A DNA stretch of 64,000 nt from DATHRK01 sp035513295 (GCA_035513295.1 DATKCH010000103.1:1-64000), one strand, 5' to 3'; shown: positions 26,485-35,751, counted from the first letter of the stretch. The notes: generated from the letters alone by a model not told the origin. Numbers and translations: made by a program.

Positions 26485-27554
26485 GCGCGGCGTCCGATCG
26501 CGGAAAGGGCACGCAGCGGACGTTGGGGGAAACGCCGGTCGTCGGCGACGCGTCCGCGAAGTCCGCGCCGCATCGACTGGGCGTCGTGGGCACGTTCGTA
26601 TGGGACCGCATCCACGCCCGCGAGGGGCGCGAGACCGTCGTCGAGGAGTGGGGGGGCATCGCCTACGCGCTCGCGGCCCTCGCCGCCGCCCGGCCCGAGG
26701 GTTGGCAGATCGTCCCCATCCTCAAGGTCGGTCGCGACCTGGACGAGCGCGCGCGCGCCTTTCTCGCTTCGTTGCCGGACCTGGACACCGTGTCTGCCGT
26801 GCGCACGGTCGAGGAGCCGAACAACCGCGTCGAGCTCCGATACGTGGACAGGGAGCGGCGCACGGAGCGCCTCACGGGCGGCGTGCCGGGGTGGGAATGG
26901 GACGAGCTCGAGCCGCTGCTGGGTGGCCTGGACGCGCTGTACGTGAACTTCATAGCGGGCTGGGAGCTGGGACTCGATTCCGCGCTCCGTCTGCGCCGCG
27001 CCTGCCCGGGACCTCTGTACGCCGACCTCCATTCGCTGCTCCTCGACGTGGGGCCGGAGGGTCGCCGCGTCCCGCGCTCGCTCGCGGCCTGGCGGGAGTG
27101 GCTCACCGCGTTCGACATCGTCCAGATGAACGAGGACGAGCTGGCGACGCTGGCGGGCCGCTGGGGCGACCCCTGGACGCTCGCCGCTGAGGCGGTCGGC
27201 GTGGACCTGCGGCTCCTGCTCGTGACACTCGGGGAGCGGGGCGCGGCCTACGTCGAATCCCCGCTGTACGGCGAGGGGCCCGCGCGCTGGCGACGTTCGG
27301 GGCTCGAGCCCGCGCGGCCACTGGGCGCGCCCGGGCCGACGACCAGCGCGCGGGTGCCGCTGCCGGGCCCCGCGCGCGAGGGAGACCCCACGGGGTGCGG
27401 CGACGTGTGGGGTGCGACCTGCTTCGCGGCGTTACTTTCGGGCCGCCCGATCGAGGCGGCGATCGCGCGAGCACACGCGGCGGCCGCGCGCAACGTGGGG
27501 CATCACGGCGCCAGCGGACTGCACAGGCACCTGTCGGGGAGGATCCATACGTGA
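26481..27554 (+). CDS. PfkB-family carbohydrate kinase
   Basis: 357 residues. After about 30 disordered residues comes LGVVGTFVWDRIHAREG, a PfkB-like beginning, then a substrate region with GGIAYALAALAAARP and an FDIVQMNEDELATLAG block. The C-terminal GDPTGCGDVWGATCFAALL is the PfkB signature with catalytic Asp in GCGD. Substrate cannot be told; the family includes fructokinase, ribokinase and adenosine kinase types. The GTG start at 26481 overlaps the ROK stop (GTGA), and its own stop overlaps the next GTG. Confidence 0.87.
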   Translation: MSAASDRGKGTQRTLGETPVVGDASAKSAPHRLGVVGTFVWDRIHAREGRETVVEEWGGIAYALAALAAARPEGWQIVPILKVGRDLDERARAFLASLPDLDTVSAVRTVEEPNNRVELRYVDRERRTERLTGGVPGWEWDELEPLLGGLDALYVNFIAGWELGLDSALRLRRACPGPLYADLHSLLLDVGPEGRRVPRSLAAWREWLTAFDIVQMNEDELATLAGRWGDPWTLAAEAVGVDLRLLLVTLGERGAAYVESPLYGEGPARWRRSGLEPARPLGAPGPTTSARVPLPGPAREGDPTGCGDVWGATCFAALLSGRPIEAAIARAHAAAARNVGHHGASGLHRHLSGRIHT

Positions 27555-28489
27555 GGGTGATCCCGCTGCCGGCCAACCTCGACGAGGCCGCGTTCGATGC
27601 TCTGGTCGCGCCCCTGTCCGAGCCCGCGGCCGCGGGATCCGGGCCGGTCTCCGGGGTCGGGGCGGCGGAGACCGCCCCGGGTCGGCCGCTGCTGCTGGAC
27701 GCCGCCGGCGTGCGCTGGGTGGATCCCTACGGGGCGCTGTCGCTGCTGGCGTTCGGGCACGCCGCCCGGGCGGCCGGCCGGACCGCGCGGTTCCGCCCGC
27801 CCGCGTCCGCGGAGGTGACCAGCTACCTCCGTCGGATGGGCTTCTTCCGGCACGCCGGCGACGTGTTCGAGTTGCACGGAGAGGTCGGACGGGGCGAGGA
27901 TACACAGTCCGACGTGCTGCTCGAAATCACGGCGGTGACGGACCACGGCGACGTGCACCGCGTCGTGGATCGCGTATACGAGCGCTCGGGGGCGATCCTG
28001 AGCACCCAACTCGGCTACCCGCCCGAGCTGGCGATGCAGTTCGGCACGATCTTCAGCGAGGTCTGCCAGAACATCATCGAGCACGCGCAGGCTGCGGGAT
28101 GGGTGGCGACCCAGACGTATCACTGGCGGAAGAGGCTGGGGCGGAAGGTGGTGATGATCGCGGTGATGGACCTGGGGGTGGGATTCCGCGGGTCGCTGGA
28201 GGGCGAGCACGCGGCGCAGTACGCGGGCCGCTGGGGCGACGCGGCCGCTCTGGAGGCGGCGTTCATGCACGGCGTGACGCGTTTTCGCGATCCGGGCAGG
28301 GGGCAGGGCTTGCAGCAGATCCGGCGGCTCGTCGGCAGGGTCGATGGCCGCGTCTCCATCCGCAGCGGCACCGCGCGCATCTCCGATGTCCCCGACTGGG
28401 CCGACAACCCCCCGCTGGAGGAGGGCCTGCCCTATTTCCCGGGGTCCCAGATCTGCATCGTGCTGCCCGCGCGGGAGGACACGCCGTGA
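27551..28489 (+). CDS. STAS-like domain fused to GHKL (anti-sigma-type) ATPase
   Basis: 312 residues in two parts. Residues about 1-115 look like a STAS/MlaB-type domain (LLLDAAGVRWVDPYGALSLL, SYLRRMGFF). Residues 120-305 form a histidine-kinase-type ATPase: N box FSEVCQNIIEHAQ, G1 box MDLGVGF, and G2 box GRGQGLQQI. There is no phosphoacceptor His domain, so it resembles RsbW/SpoIIAB-type switch kinases rather than a sensor kinase. It is locked by GTGA overlaps between a PfkB kinase and a STAS-like protein. Confidence 0.8.
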   Translation: MRVIPLPANLDEAAFDALVAPLSEPAAAGSGPVSGVGAAETAPGRPLLLDAAGVRWVDPYGALSLLAFGHAARAAGRTARFRPPASAEVTSYLRRMGFFRHAGDVFELHGEVGRGEDTQSDVLLEITAVTDHGDVHRVVDRVYERSGAILSTQLGYPPELAMQFGTIFSEVCQNIIEHAQAAGWVATQTYHWRKRLGRKVVMIAVMDLGVGFRGSLEGEHAAQYAGRWGDAAALEAAFMHGVTRFRDPGRGQGLQQIRRLVGRVDGRVSIRSGTARISDVPDWADNPPLEEGLPYFPGSQICIVLPAREDTP

Positions 28490-29082
28490 GCCCGCATCTG
28501 GAGCACACGCCTCAGGTCGTCCCGTTCCACTTCGACCTCTCCGACCACGTGCGACGCTCGGTCGCCACGCTGTACTCCCACCTCGTGACAAGACCCACCG
28601 GGCAGGCGCTGCGCATGGGCATCGAGAGCCAGATCCGCGCGACGGACGGCCCCTGCGTGTCGGTCCTGGACTTCACCGAGGTCGTCGTGCTGGACTACTC
28701 GTGCGCCGACGAGACCGTCGCCAAGCTCGTGCGGCGTTACTGCGCGGAGGATCGACCCGCGCCCGCCTACTTCATGGCGCGGGGCGTGGCGCCGCACCAC
28801 AGGGAGACGCTGGAGACCGTGCTGATCCGGCAGGGCATGGCGCTGGTCGCCGAAGTGACGGGCGTCGGCGCGCGCCTTCTCGGCTACGCGTCGGAGCTGG
28901 AGCACGCCGTGTGGCGGGCGGTCGAGGAGGCGGGCTCCCTGGCGGCGGCGGACCTGGACGAGCGCATCGCGGACCCGCGCGCCGGGCTGGCCGCGGGAGG
29001 CCTCGTGGGACGCCGCGTCGTGGTGCCCGGCGTCGGGGGGCGTCTCCACTCGCTGAGCCGGCTGGCCCTCCCGAGGCTGTGA
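28486..29082 (+). CDS. STAS-like (DUF4325-type) regulatory protein
   Basis: 198 residues, cytosolic. Residues about 20-80 resemble STAS-like DUF4325 domains: HLVTRPTGQALRMGIESQI, then SVLDFTEVVVLDYSCADETVAKLV, where the strand-turn-helix with DYSCADE is the expected position of a phosphorylatable Ser. The C-terminal part (about 85-198) is mixed and ends LSRLALPRL. It overlaps the STAS/ATPase gene by GTGA, so it is the natural partner of that ATPase. The partner role is inferred from gene order and domain types. Confidence 0.75.
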   Translation: MSPHLEHTPQVVPFHFDLSDHVRRSVATLYSHLVTRPTGQALRMGIESQIRATDGPCVSVLDFTEVVVLDYSCADETVAKLVRRYCAEDRPAPAYFMARGVAPHHRETLETVLIRQGMALVAEVTGVGARLLGYASELEHAVWRAVEEAGSLAAADLDERIADPRAGLAAGGLVGRRVVVPGVGGRLHSLSRLALPRL

Positions 29083-31163
29083 GCCCGGAGGCAGTTCCCC
29101 CACCATCCGGGCGCCCCCGGGGCCGCCGTGGCTTGCTCGGGCGCGCGGCGGCGCCGTGCGCCACGCTCCTGTGCGCCGCCGCCATCGATGCCTCCCCCGC
29201 GCACGCGCAGGAACCGGACTCGGTCGTAGCGTTGCCTGCGATCCTCGTGTCCAGCTTTCCGCTGCCGATGTCCCTGGCCGCAGCTCCCGCCGCGATCTCG
29301 CTCGTGCGCGGCGCCGACGCGTCGCGGGCGCGACCCGGAGTCGGCCTCGGCGGTCTGCTGGACCGCGTCCCCGGGGTGCAGGTCGACAACCGCCACAACG
29401 ACGCCCTCGACGAGCGCGTCGCGATACGGGGGTTCGGGGCGCGGTCGCAGTTCGGCGTGCGCGGGCTCGCGGTGACCGTGGACGGAGTACCCGCGACGCT
29501 GCCCGACGGCCAGACCGCGCTCAGCCACCTGGACCCCGCGTCGATCCGTCGCGTCGAGGTCTTGCGGGGCCCGGCCTCGACGTTCGTGGGCAACGCTGGG
29601 GGAGGGGCGTTGAGCATCGAGACCCGGCCGACGGCGGAAGGGGTCGCCGGCAGGGTCCTGGGCGGCGCCGACGGGCTGTTCCGACTCGACGCGGAGGCGG
29701 CCGGGCGGATGCGCGGGGCGCTCGTGTCCGGCCGGCTCGCCCGCCGGCGCGTCGACGGATACCGGGAGCACGCGGACGCAGACAAGACGTGGGCGTCGGG
29801 TCACCTGGAGGCTCCCGCTGGTCCCGGCAGCGTGCGCGTCGACGTACACGGCGTCGCCTACGAGGCGCGCAACCCCGGCTCGCTCTCCGACTCGGCCCGG
29901 ATCGCGGACCCGCGCGCGGCCTTTCCGGGCAACGTCGCGCAGGGCACCGGCGAGGACGCCGCGCAGGCGCAGCTCGGCGCCGGCTGGTCGGGAGCGCTGG
30001 CGGGGGGCGAATGGGACGCCGGGGCGTGGCTGCTGCGCCGGGAGGTGGACAACCCGATCCCGGTCGCCATCGTGGACCTTTCGCGCACGGCCGCCGGCGT
30101 GCGCTTCCGGCACCGGCGACGCTCCGGGCGACTCGCCTGGGCCGCCGGCCTCGACCTGGGCCAACAGCGCGACCGGAGGCGCAACTTCGCCAACGACGCC
30201 GGCTCCCGCGGCGACCTCTCGCTGGACCAGCGCGAGCGGGTGCGGTCGGTCGCCTCCGTGGCGCACGCCCTGGCGGAGCTCGGGCGGCTGCGCGTGTCCG
30301 CGGCGGCCCGCTGGGACGTGGTCAGCTTCGACGTGCGCGACTTCCTGGATGACGCGGACGGGGCGGACCCGGGCGGACGCCGCACGCTGTCGGCGCTCAG
30401 TCCCGCCGCCGGCCTCTCGTGGGACGCGCGCGCACTGACGCTGTTCGCGAACCTGTCCACCGCGTTCGAAACGCCGACCACCAGCGAATTCGCGAACGAT
30501 CCGGGAGGCGGAGGCTTCAACGCCGATCTCGATCCGCAGCGCACCGTCGGCGCGGAGATCGGCGCACGCGGCCGGTCGCCGGCGTTGCGTGGCCTCCGCT
30601 GGGAGGCCGTCGTCCACCACGCCCGCGTCGCGGACGCGCTGGTGCCGTTCGAGGGGGTGGCGGGGCGGACGTTCTTCCGCAACGCGGGCCGGACGCGTCA
30701 CGCCGGTGTCGAGCTCGCGCTCGCGGGCGAGCCCTCAGCCGCCGTCTCTGCGCGCGCGTCCTGGTCGTGGACGCGCGTCGATTTCCGCGAGTTCCGGACG
30801 GACGGCTCCGACCTGCGGGGGAACATGGTGCCCGGGGTGGCTCCCCACCGGCTGGAGGCGGCTGTCGCGGTGCGCGCGGCGGGCGGATTCGCGGAGCTGG
30901 AGCTGCGTTACCGGTCGCGCACCGCGACCGACGACGCGAACACGGCGTTCTGGCCCGCGCACATGGTCGCCGACGCGCGCGCCGAGGCGCCCCCGGCGCG
31001 CTTCGCCGGGCTGCACCTGCGGCCGCAGGCCGGCGTCCTCAACCTCGCCGACCGCTCCTACGTGGGGTCGATCGTCCCCAACGCCTTCGGGGGCAGGTAC
31101 TACGAGCCGGCGCCGGGACGGACGTGGTACGCGGGCGTGGCGTTGAGCGTCGGGGGAAGGTGA
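29079..31163 (+). CDS. TonB-dependent outer-membrane receptor
   Basis: 694 residues. A signal peptide ends near ASPAHAQ (about residue 46). The plug domain contains VPGVQVDNRH, VAIRGFGARSQFGVRGLAVTVDGVP and VLRGPASTFVGNAGGGALSIETR. The barrel follows and ends with MLNLADRSY-like VLNLADRSYVGS and a final aromatic strand. Short for the family, and no N-terminal carboxypeptidase-like or STN domain. It could import an iron complex or another large substrate such as a glycan. The GTG start overlaps the previous stop (GTGA), extending the sugar-kinase/regulator chain. Confidence 0.92.
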   Translation: MSPEAVPPPSGRPRGRRGLLGRAAAPCATLLCAAAIDASPAHAQEPDSVVALPAILVSSFPLPMSLAAAPAAISLVRGADASRARPGVGLGGLLDRVPGVQVDNRHNDALDERVAIRGFGARSQFGVRGLAVTVDGVPATLPDGQTALSHLDPASIRRVEVLRGPASTFVGNAGGGALSIETRPTAEGVAGRVLGGADGLFRLDAEAAGRMRGALVSGRLARRRVDGYREHADADKTWASGHLEAPAGPGSVRVDVHGVAYEARNPGSLSDSARIADPRAAFPGNVAQGTGEDAAQAQLGAGWSGALAGGEWDAGAWLLRREVDNPIPVAIVDLSRTAAGVRFRHRRRSGRLAWAAGLDLGQQRDRRRNFANDAGSRGDLSLDQRERVRSVASVAHALAELGRLRVSAAARWDVVSFDVRDFLDDADGADPGGRRTLSALSPAAGLSWDARALTLFANLSTAFETPTTSEFANDPGGGGFNADLDPQRTVGAEIGARGRSPALRGLRWEAVVHHARVADALVPFEGVAGRTFFRNAGRTRHAGVELALAGEPSAAVSARASWSWTRVDFREFRTDGSDLRGNMVPGVAPHRLEAAVAVRAAGGFAELELRYRSRTATDDANTAFWPAHMVADARAEAPPARFAGLHLRPQAGVLNLADRSYVGSIVPNAFGGRYYEPAPGRTWYAGVALSVGGR

Positions 31164-31186
31164 TCCGAGCGCGGTCGCGCGCCGGG

Positions 31187-31969
31187 TCAGGTGACCTCGG
31201 CGGTCCGGTTCGTGGCCTTGAGAGCGGCGAGCACCGCCGCGCTCTCGGGACGGCCGTCCACGGCGTGCGCGCCGGCAAGCTGGCGCGCGTTCCGACCCAG
31301 CTCGGGGGCCAGCGCCGACGACGTCACGAGGACGATGGCGCGGTCCAGCGCCCGCACCACGGTCGCCGACTCCAGCTCCAGTACGAGCGCGCCTTCCAGG
31401 GCGACCTCCACCGCCTGGAGCGCGGCCCGCGCCGCCGCGCGGATTGGTCCCAGGCCGAGGTCCGGCTCCGTGGCCTCGCCCAGGCACTCCACTCCGTCCC
31501 GTTCCACGCGCACCGCGGCGATCACCTTGCCCGACTCCCGCCGCACCTCGAGCGCGGTGAGCGTCACGCGTTCGCCCTCCGCCGCGGGCGCGTGTTCCGC
31601 GAAGGCGCGCGCGCCAGGCCGGACGCGGGCCGATGGCATCGACACGGGGCCGCGAGCGGGGAGGCCGGCGGGCGGCTCGACGGCGGGCAGCGCGAGGGTG
31701 CGCCCGGTGCCATCCGCCAGGAGGGGCAGCGCATCGGGGGCCGCCACGCGCAGCTGCGCGATGCTGATGATGCGCTGGTCGAGGGGTATTCCCAGGCGCT
31801 CCTCGAGCAACTCGCGGATGTCCGTCGCGAGGTCCCGAGGCTCCGGGCCGGGCCGGATCAGCAGGTGCACCTCGCGGGGGTCGCCGTACACGTCCTCGCG
31901 GACGAAGGCGTCGACCACCGAGGGCAACTCGCGCAGGATGGCTTCCGCCCGAGCCTTGGTTCCGGACAT
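31187..31969 (-). CDS. Conserved hypothetical protein with two domains
   Basis: 260 residues, no signal peptide. N-terminal domain (about 1-75): AEAILRELPSVVDAFV, HLLIRPGPEPRDLATDIRELL, LGIPLDQRIISIAQL, a small alpha/beta fold. A Pro/Ala-rich linker follows (about 80-130). The C-terminal domain (about 133-255) aligns along its whole length with the 145-residue protein beside guaB: RVTLTALEVRRESGKVIAAV, CLGEATEPDLG, RAAARAALQAVE, VRALDRAIVLVTS. Convergent with the TonB receptor and divergent from a PLP enzyme. Function unknown. Confidence 0.75.
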   Translation of the reverse strand: MSGTKARAEAILRELPSVVDAFVREDVYGDPREVHLLIRPGPEPRDLATDIRELLEERLGIPLDQRIISIAQLRVAAPDALPLLADGTGRTLALPAVEPPAGLPARGPVSMPSARVRPGARAFAEHAPAAEGERVTLTALEVRRESGKVIAAVRVERDGVECLGEATEPDLGLGPIRAAARAALQAVEVALEGALVLELESATVVRALDRAIVLVTSSALAPELGRNARQLAGAHAVDGRPESAAVLAALKATNRTAEVT

Positions 31970-32039
31970 GCGGTTCCCGGGTGCTGGTTCGGCGGGAGGT
32001 TCCCTTGAGAGTTGGGATCGCGCACGTTCCCGTCAAGGG

Positions 32040-32069
32040 TTGGCCGGTTCGCGAAACGCGCGCTACCAT
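32040..32069 (+). promoter_or_regulatory. Candidate promoter of the PLP-dependent enzyme at 32105
   Basis: TTGGCC (32040-32045) and TACCAT (32064-32069) with an 18-base spacer, 35 bases upstream of the ATG. Each hexamer matches consensus at four of six positions. Confidence 0.4.
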
Positions 32070-32104
32070 CGGAGCTTGCACGCCCTGACCACGAGATCTT
32101 CGCC

Positions 32105-33268
32105 ATGAGCGCTCCACGCGAGCCCCGTCCCGATCCCGGACCCTCCACCCTGGCGGTCCACGCCGGCGGGCCATCACCCAGTCCCGGCGCGCCCGTCGTC
32201 GCTCCGGTCGTTCATTCCGCGACGTTCTTCTACGCGGAGGAAGGCGACGGCGAACTCCGCTACACGCGCTACCTGAACAACCCGACGCTCGAGGCCGTCG
32301 CGCGCCGGGTCGCGGCGCTGGAGGGCACCGAGGCTGCTCTGGTGACGAGCAGCGGCATGGCCGCCATGGCCATGACGCTGCTGGCCCTGACGCGCGCCGG
32401 CGATCACATCGTGGCCGCGCGCGACCTGTACGGCGGCACGGTGACGCTCCTGAGCGAGGAGCTGCCCCGCCTGGGAATCGAGACCACCTTCGTTCCGGGC
32501 GACCCCACGTCGGCCCTGCGGCCCGAAACGAAGGCGATCGTCATCGAAGTGCCCTCCAACCCCGTCATGCGCGTCCCCGACCTGCCGGGCATCGCCCGCG
32601 CCGCGCGCGCGGCAGGCGTCGCCCTCGTCGTGGACGCCACGTTCGCGTCACCGGTGAACCTGCGCGCCGCCGACCACGGGGCATCGGCGGTGGTGCACAG
32701 CGGCACGAAGTACCTGGGCGGCCATTCGGATGTGACCGCCGGCGTGGTCGCCGGTGACGCCGAGCTGATCGCGTCGGTCCGCCGGAGGGTTCGGTCGTTC
32801 GGGCCTGTGCTGGATCCGGGGGCCGCGGCCACCCTGGAGCGGGGGATGAAGACCCTGGCCGTCCGCGTCCAGCGGCACAACGCCAACGCTGCCGCTCTCG
32901 CGGACTGGCTGGCGGCCCACCCCGCGGTCGAATCCGTAAGCTACCCGGGCCGCGCGGACCACCCCGACCACGAACGTGCCGCCGCCCTCATGAGCGGCTT
33001 CGGCGGCATGCTCGGGTTCGCCGTGCGCGGCGGCGACGAGGCCGCGCTGCGGGCGCTCAGGCGTCTCAGGATCCTGCGGGTCGCGCCGAGCCTGGGCAGC
33101 GTCGAGTCGCTCGTGTCGATGCCGCGCTACACGTCGCACGCGTCGCTGACCGACCCGGAGCGCGCCGAACGCGGGATCCCGCCGGGCTACGTGAGGGTCT
33201 CCGTGGGGGTCGAGGACCTGCAGGATCTGCGGGAGGATCTGGCCCGCGCGCTGGAGCCGGAACGCTGA
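32105..33268 (+). CDS. Cys/Met metabolism PLP-dependent enzyme (cystathionine gamma-lyase/synthase family)
   Basis: 387 residues of the trans-sulfuration PLP family. The substrate and cofactor signature includes YTRYLNNPTLEAVARRVAALEG, VTSSGMAAMAMTLLAL, the PLP-contact Asp in VVDATFASPVNLR, and the Schiff-base Lys in VHSGTKYLGGHSDV. Members interconvert cysteine, cystathionine, homocysteine or methionine; sequence alone does not separate the activities. ATG at 32105 chosen; the upstream start at 32012 would place the promoter-like hexamers inside the gene. A second family member is at 57985-59139, with a different N-terminal context. Confidence 0.88.
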   Translation: MSAPREPRPDPGPSTLAVHAGGPSPSPGAPVVAPVVHSATFFYAEEGDGELRYTRYLNNPTLEAVARRVAALEGTEAALVTSSGMAAMAMTLLALTRAGDHIVAARDLYGGTVTLLSEELPRLGIETTFVPGDPTSALRPETKAIVIEVPSNPVMRVPDLPGIARAARAAGVALVVDATFASPVNLRAADHGASAVVHSGTKYLGGHSDVTAGVVAGDAELIASVRRRVRSFGPVLDPGAAATLERGMKTLAVRVQRHNANAAALADWLAAHPAVESVSYPGRADHPDHERAAALMSGFGGMLGFAVRGGDEAALRALRRLRILRVAPSLGSVESLVSMPRYTSHASLTDPERAERGIPPGYVRVSVGVEDLQDLREDLARALEPER

Positions 33269-33273
33269 AGCGG

Positions 33274-35751
33274 GTGGCCGCGGGCCTGGCCGCGTTGAGC
33301 GCGCTCGCCGTGACGGCGGCGGGCGCCGGATGGCTGTACCTGGGGCGGTCGGTGCCCGAGGAGTCGGGCACTTTCGCGCTGACCGGGCTGGCGGCGCCCG
33401 TCGAGGTGTGGCGGGATTCGCTGGGCGTGCCGCACGTGTGGGCCGAGACGGAACGCGACCTCGCGTTCGTCCAGGGGTGGCTCCACGCGCGCGACCGCCT
33501 GTGGCAGATGGAGGTGCTGCGGCGCGCCTCGCAGGGGCGGCTGTCCGAGATGTTCGGCGCGGCCACGGTCGACTCCGATCGCTTCCTGCGCGCGCTGGGG
33601 CTGTGGCGGGCGGCGATCGCGGGCGCGGACGCGCTCGATCCGGACGCCCGGGCGCTGATCGAGGCGTACGCCGCCGGCGTCAACTCCTGGCTGAGCGGGC
33701 GCGACCGGCCGTTGCCGCCCGAGTTCTCCCTCGTCCGGGTAGAGCCCGAGCCGTGGTCCGCCGCCAACGTCATCGCGCTGGAGAAAGTGATGGCGATGGA
33801 CCTGGCGCTGTACGGAACCACCGCGAACGTCGCGCGCGCGACGGCGCGCCTGGGCGAAGCGCGTGCGCGCATGCTGACCCCGCCCTATCCCGAGTGGGGC
33901 GAGACGATCCTGCACGACCACCCGACCGCGGCGGCAGTCGGGGAGCGCCTCGACCTGGAGCGAGCCGCGGCGGGGGGCCGCGCCGTTCGTGGCCTGGCCG
34001 GCGCGGCCCCCGATCGCGAGGCCTCGTCGCGGAGCGCGCCGGCCGATCCGCCGCCGCCGCTTCCCCCGGAAGTCCCGACGCACGCGGCGGAGGCGCTCGC
34101 GCTGGGCGCGGTGGCGCACGCGTCCAATTCCTGGGTCGTGGGGGGCGCGCACACCGCGTCCGGGAAGCCGATCCTGGCCAACGACATGCACCTCGCGCTG
34201 CGCGCGCCGAGCCTCTGGTACCTGATGGCGTTGCACGTCGGAGACGGGGAACTGGACGTCGTGGGGATGACGCTGCCCGGCGCGCCGTTCGTGATCGCCG
34301 GCCACAACCGCGCGGTGGCGTGGGGGTTCACCAACGCGATGGTCGACGACGTGGACCTGTTCGAGGAGCGCTCGGATCCCTCCGATCCCGCGCGCTACCT
34401 CGTCCCCGGCGGCGCCGCCGCGTTCGATACCGCGGTGGAGCTCGTGCACGTGAAAGGGCGCGAGCGACCGGACACGATGCGGCTCCGGTTCACCAGGCAC
34501 GGGCCGGTGCTGAGCGACGTCGAGGACCTGGGCGCCGGGGGGCGAATGCTGGCGCTGCGCTGGGTGGCTCACGAGCCCTCGCGCACCTTCGCCGCGCTGC
34601 GCGCGATGAACCGCGCCACGACCGGCGCCGACCTCGCGGCAGCCGTCGCCGACTTCACCAACCCGCACCAGAACGTCGTCTACGCGGACACCGCCGGCGA
34701 CTGGGGGTACGTGATGGGCGGCAGGGTGCCCCTGCCCGCGAACGGCAGCGGGCCTCCCCTGCGGCCGGTGCCCGGCTGGACCGGAAACTGGGACTGGACG
34801 TCGTACCTGCCGCGCGAGCGACATCCCGCGGCGCGCGCGCCGGAGCGCGGCTGGATCGTGACCGCGAACAACCGCCAGACCGCCGCCGAGGTGGGAGATC
34901 GCATCACGTCCCGCTGGTTCGGGCCCTGGCGAGCGGCGCGGATCACGCGGATGATCGTGGATTCCGTCGCCGCGGGCGCGCGGCTGTCCGCCGAAGGCGT
35001 ACACGCGATGCAGCTCGACGTGCTCGATGCGCACGCCGAACGGTATCGCTTGCTGGCGACGGAAGCCGCCTCGGAGGCCGGTTTGGACGGTGCGGCCGCC
35101 GCGCTGCGCGGCTGGGACCTGCGCGCCAGCGGCGACTCTCACGCCGCGGCTCTCTACTACCTGTGGCTGGAGGGCGTCCAGCGTGGCCTCTCCCGGGACC
35201 TGTACGATGGCGGCGGCTGGTCCTGGATGCCGTCGGCCGCGGTCGACGACGTCCTCGAGCGCCGGGCCGTTCCCTGGGCCCCTCCGGCCGAAGCCCGCGC
35301 GCGCTTCGCCGGGATCTTGCGGAGGGCGGCGGAGTACGCGGATTCGGTCGTCGGGGGGCGCCCGTGGGGACAGCTGCACTCGGTGCGCGCCGAGCACGCG
35401 TTGGGCACCGTCGCGGCGCTCGAGTCGGTTTTCGACCTGAACGTCGGGAACGTGCCCCACGAGGGCTCCCGGACGACGGTGAACGTGGCGCACTACACGG
35501 GCGGCGGGGCGCGCAAGGTGTCCGCCTACGGACCCAGCCAGCGGCACGTCGTGGACATGGCGGACGTGGATGGGACGGGCGGCTTCATCCTGCCCACTGG
35601 ACAGTCGGGCAACCCGATGAGCGAGCACTACTCGGATCAGTTCGGACGCTGGCGGGAGGGCGGCCTGTGGCGCATCCCGCTGGAACGCGGCGCGGCCGAG
35701 GCGCGCGCCGTCCACCGCCTGCTGCTGGTGCCGAGGGACGGCGGCGCGTGA
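33274..35751 (+). CDS. Penicillin acylase family protein (Ntn hydrolase)
   Basis: 825 residues. An N-terminal hydrophobic anchor (about 2-24) suggests export. The alpha-chain region contains GVPHVWAETERDLAFVQGWLHARDRLWQM, the family hallmark. The autocatalytic junction is at AHASNSWVVGG, where Ser becomes the N-terminal nucleophile; downstream are ILANDMHL, GFTNAMVDDVDLFEE and the C-terminal HVVDMADVDGTGGFILPTGQSG NPMS region. The family cleaves amide bonds of penicillins, acyl-homoserine lactones or related acyl amides. Start GTG at 33274, 5 bases past the previous stop. Its stop overlaps the next GTG. Confidence 0.92.
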   Translation: MAAGLAALSALAVTAAGAGWLYLGRSVPEESGTFALTGLAAPVEVWRDSLGVPHVWAETERDLAFVQGWLHARDRLWQMEVLRRASQGRLSEMFGAATVDSDRFLRALGLWRAAIAGADALDPDARALIEAYAAGVNSWLSGRDRPLPPEFSLVRVEPEPWSAANVIALEKVMAMDLALYGTTANVARATARLGEARARMLTPPYPEWGETILHDHPTAAAVGERLDLERAAAGGRAVRGLAGAAPDREASSRSAPADPPPPLPPEVPTHAAEALALGAVAHASNSWVVGGAHTASGKPILANDMHLALRAPSLWYLMALHVGDGELDVVGMTLPGAPFVIAGHNRAVAWGFTNAMVDDVDLFEERSDPSDPARYLVPGGAAAFDTAVELVHVKGRERPDTMRLRFTRHGPVLSDVEDLGAGGRMLALRWVAHEPSRTFAALRAMNRATTGADLAAAVADFTNPHQNVVYADTAGDWGYVMGGRVPLPANGSGPPLRPVPGWTGNWDWTSYLPRERHPAARAPERGWIVTANNRQTAAEVGDRITSRWFGPWRAARITRMIVDSVAAGARLSAEGVHAMQLDVLDAHAERYRLLATEAASEAGLDGAAAALRGWDLRASGDSHAAALYYLWLEGVQRGLSRDLYDGGGWSWMPSAAVDDVLERRAVPWAPPAEARARFAGILRRAAEYADSVVGGRPWGQLHSVRAEHALGTVAALESVFDLNVGNVPHEGSRTTVNVAHYTGGGARKVSAYGPSQRHVVDMADVDGTGGFILPTGQSGNPMSEHYSDQFGRWREGGLWRIPLERGAAEARAVHRLLLVPRDGGA

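Noticed and set aside
33187..35715. Very long antisense frame (842 codons) opposite the penicillin acylase gene
   Set aside because: Typical shadow of a GC-rich gene: composition dominated by Arg, Gly, Ala and His, with no domain, while the sense frame has clear Ntn-hydrolase motifs.
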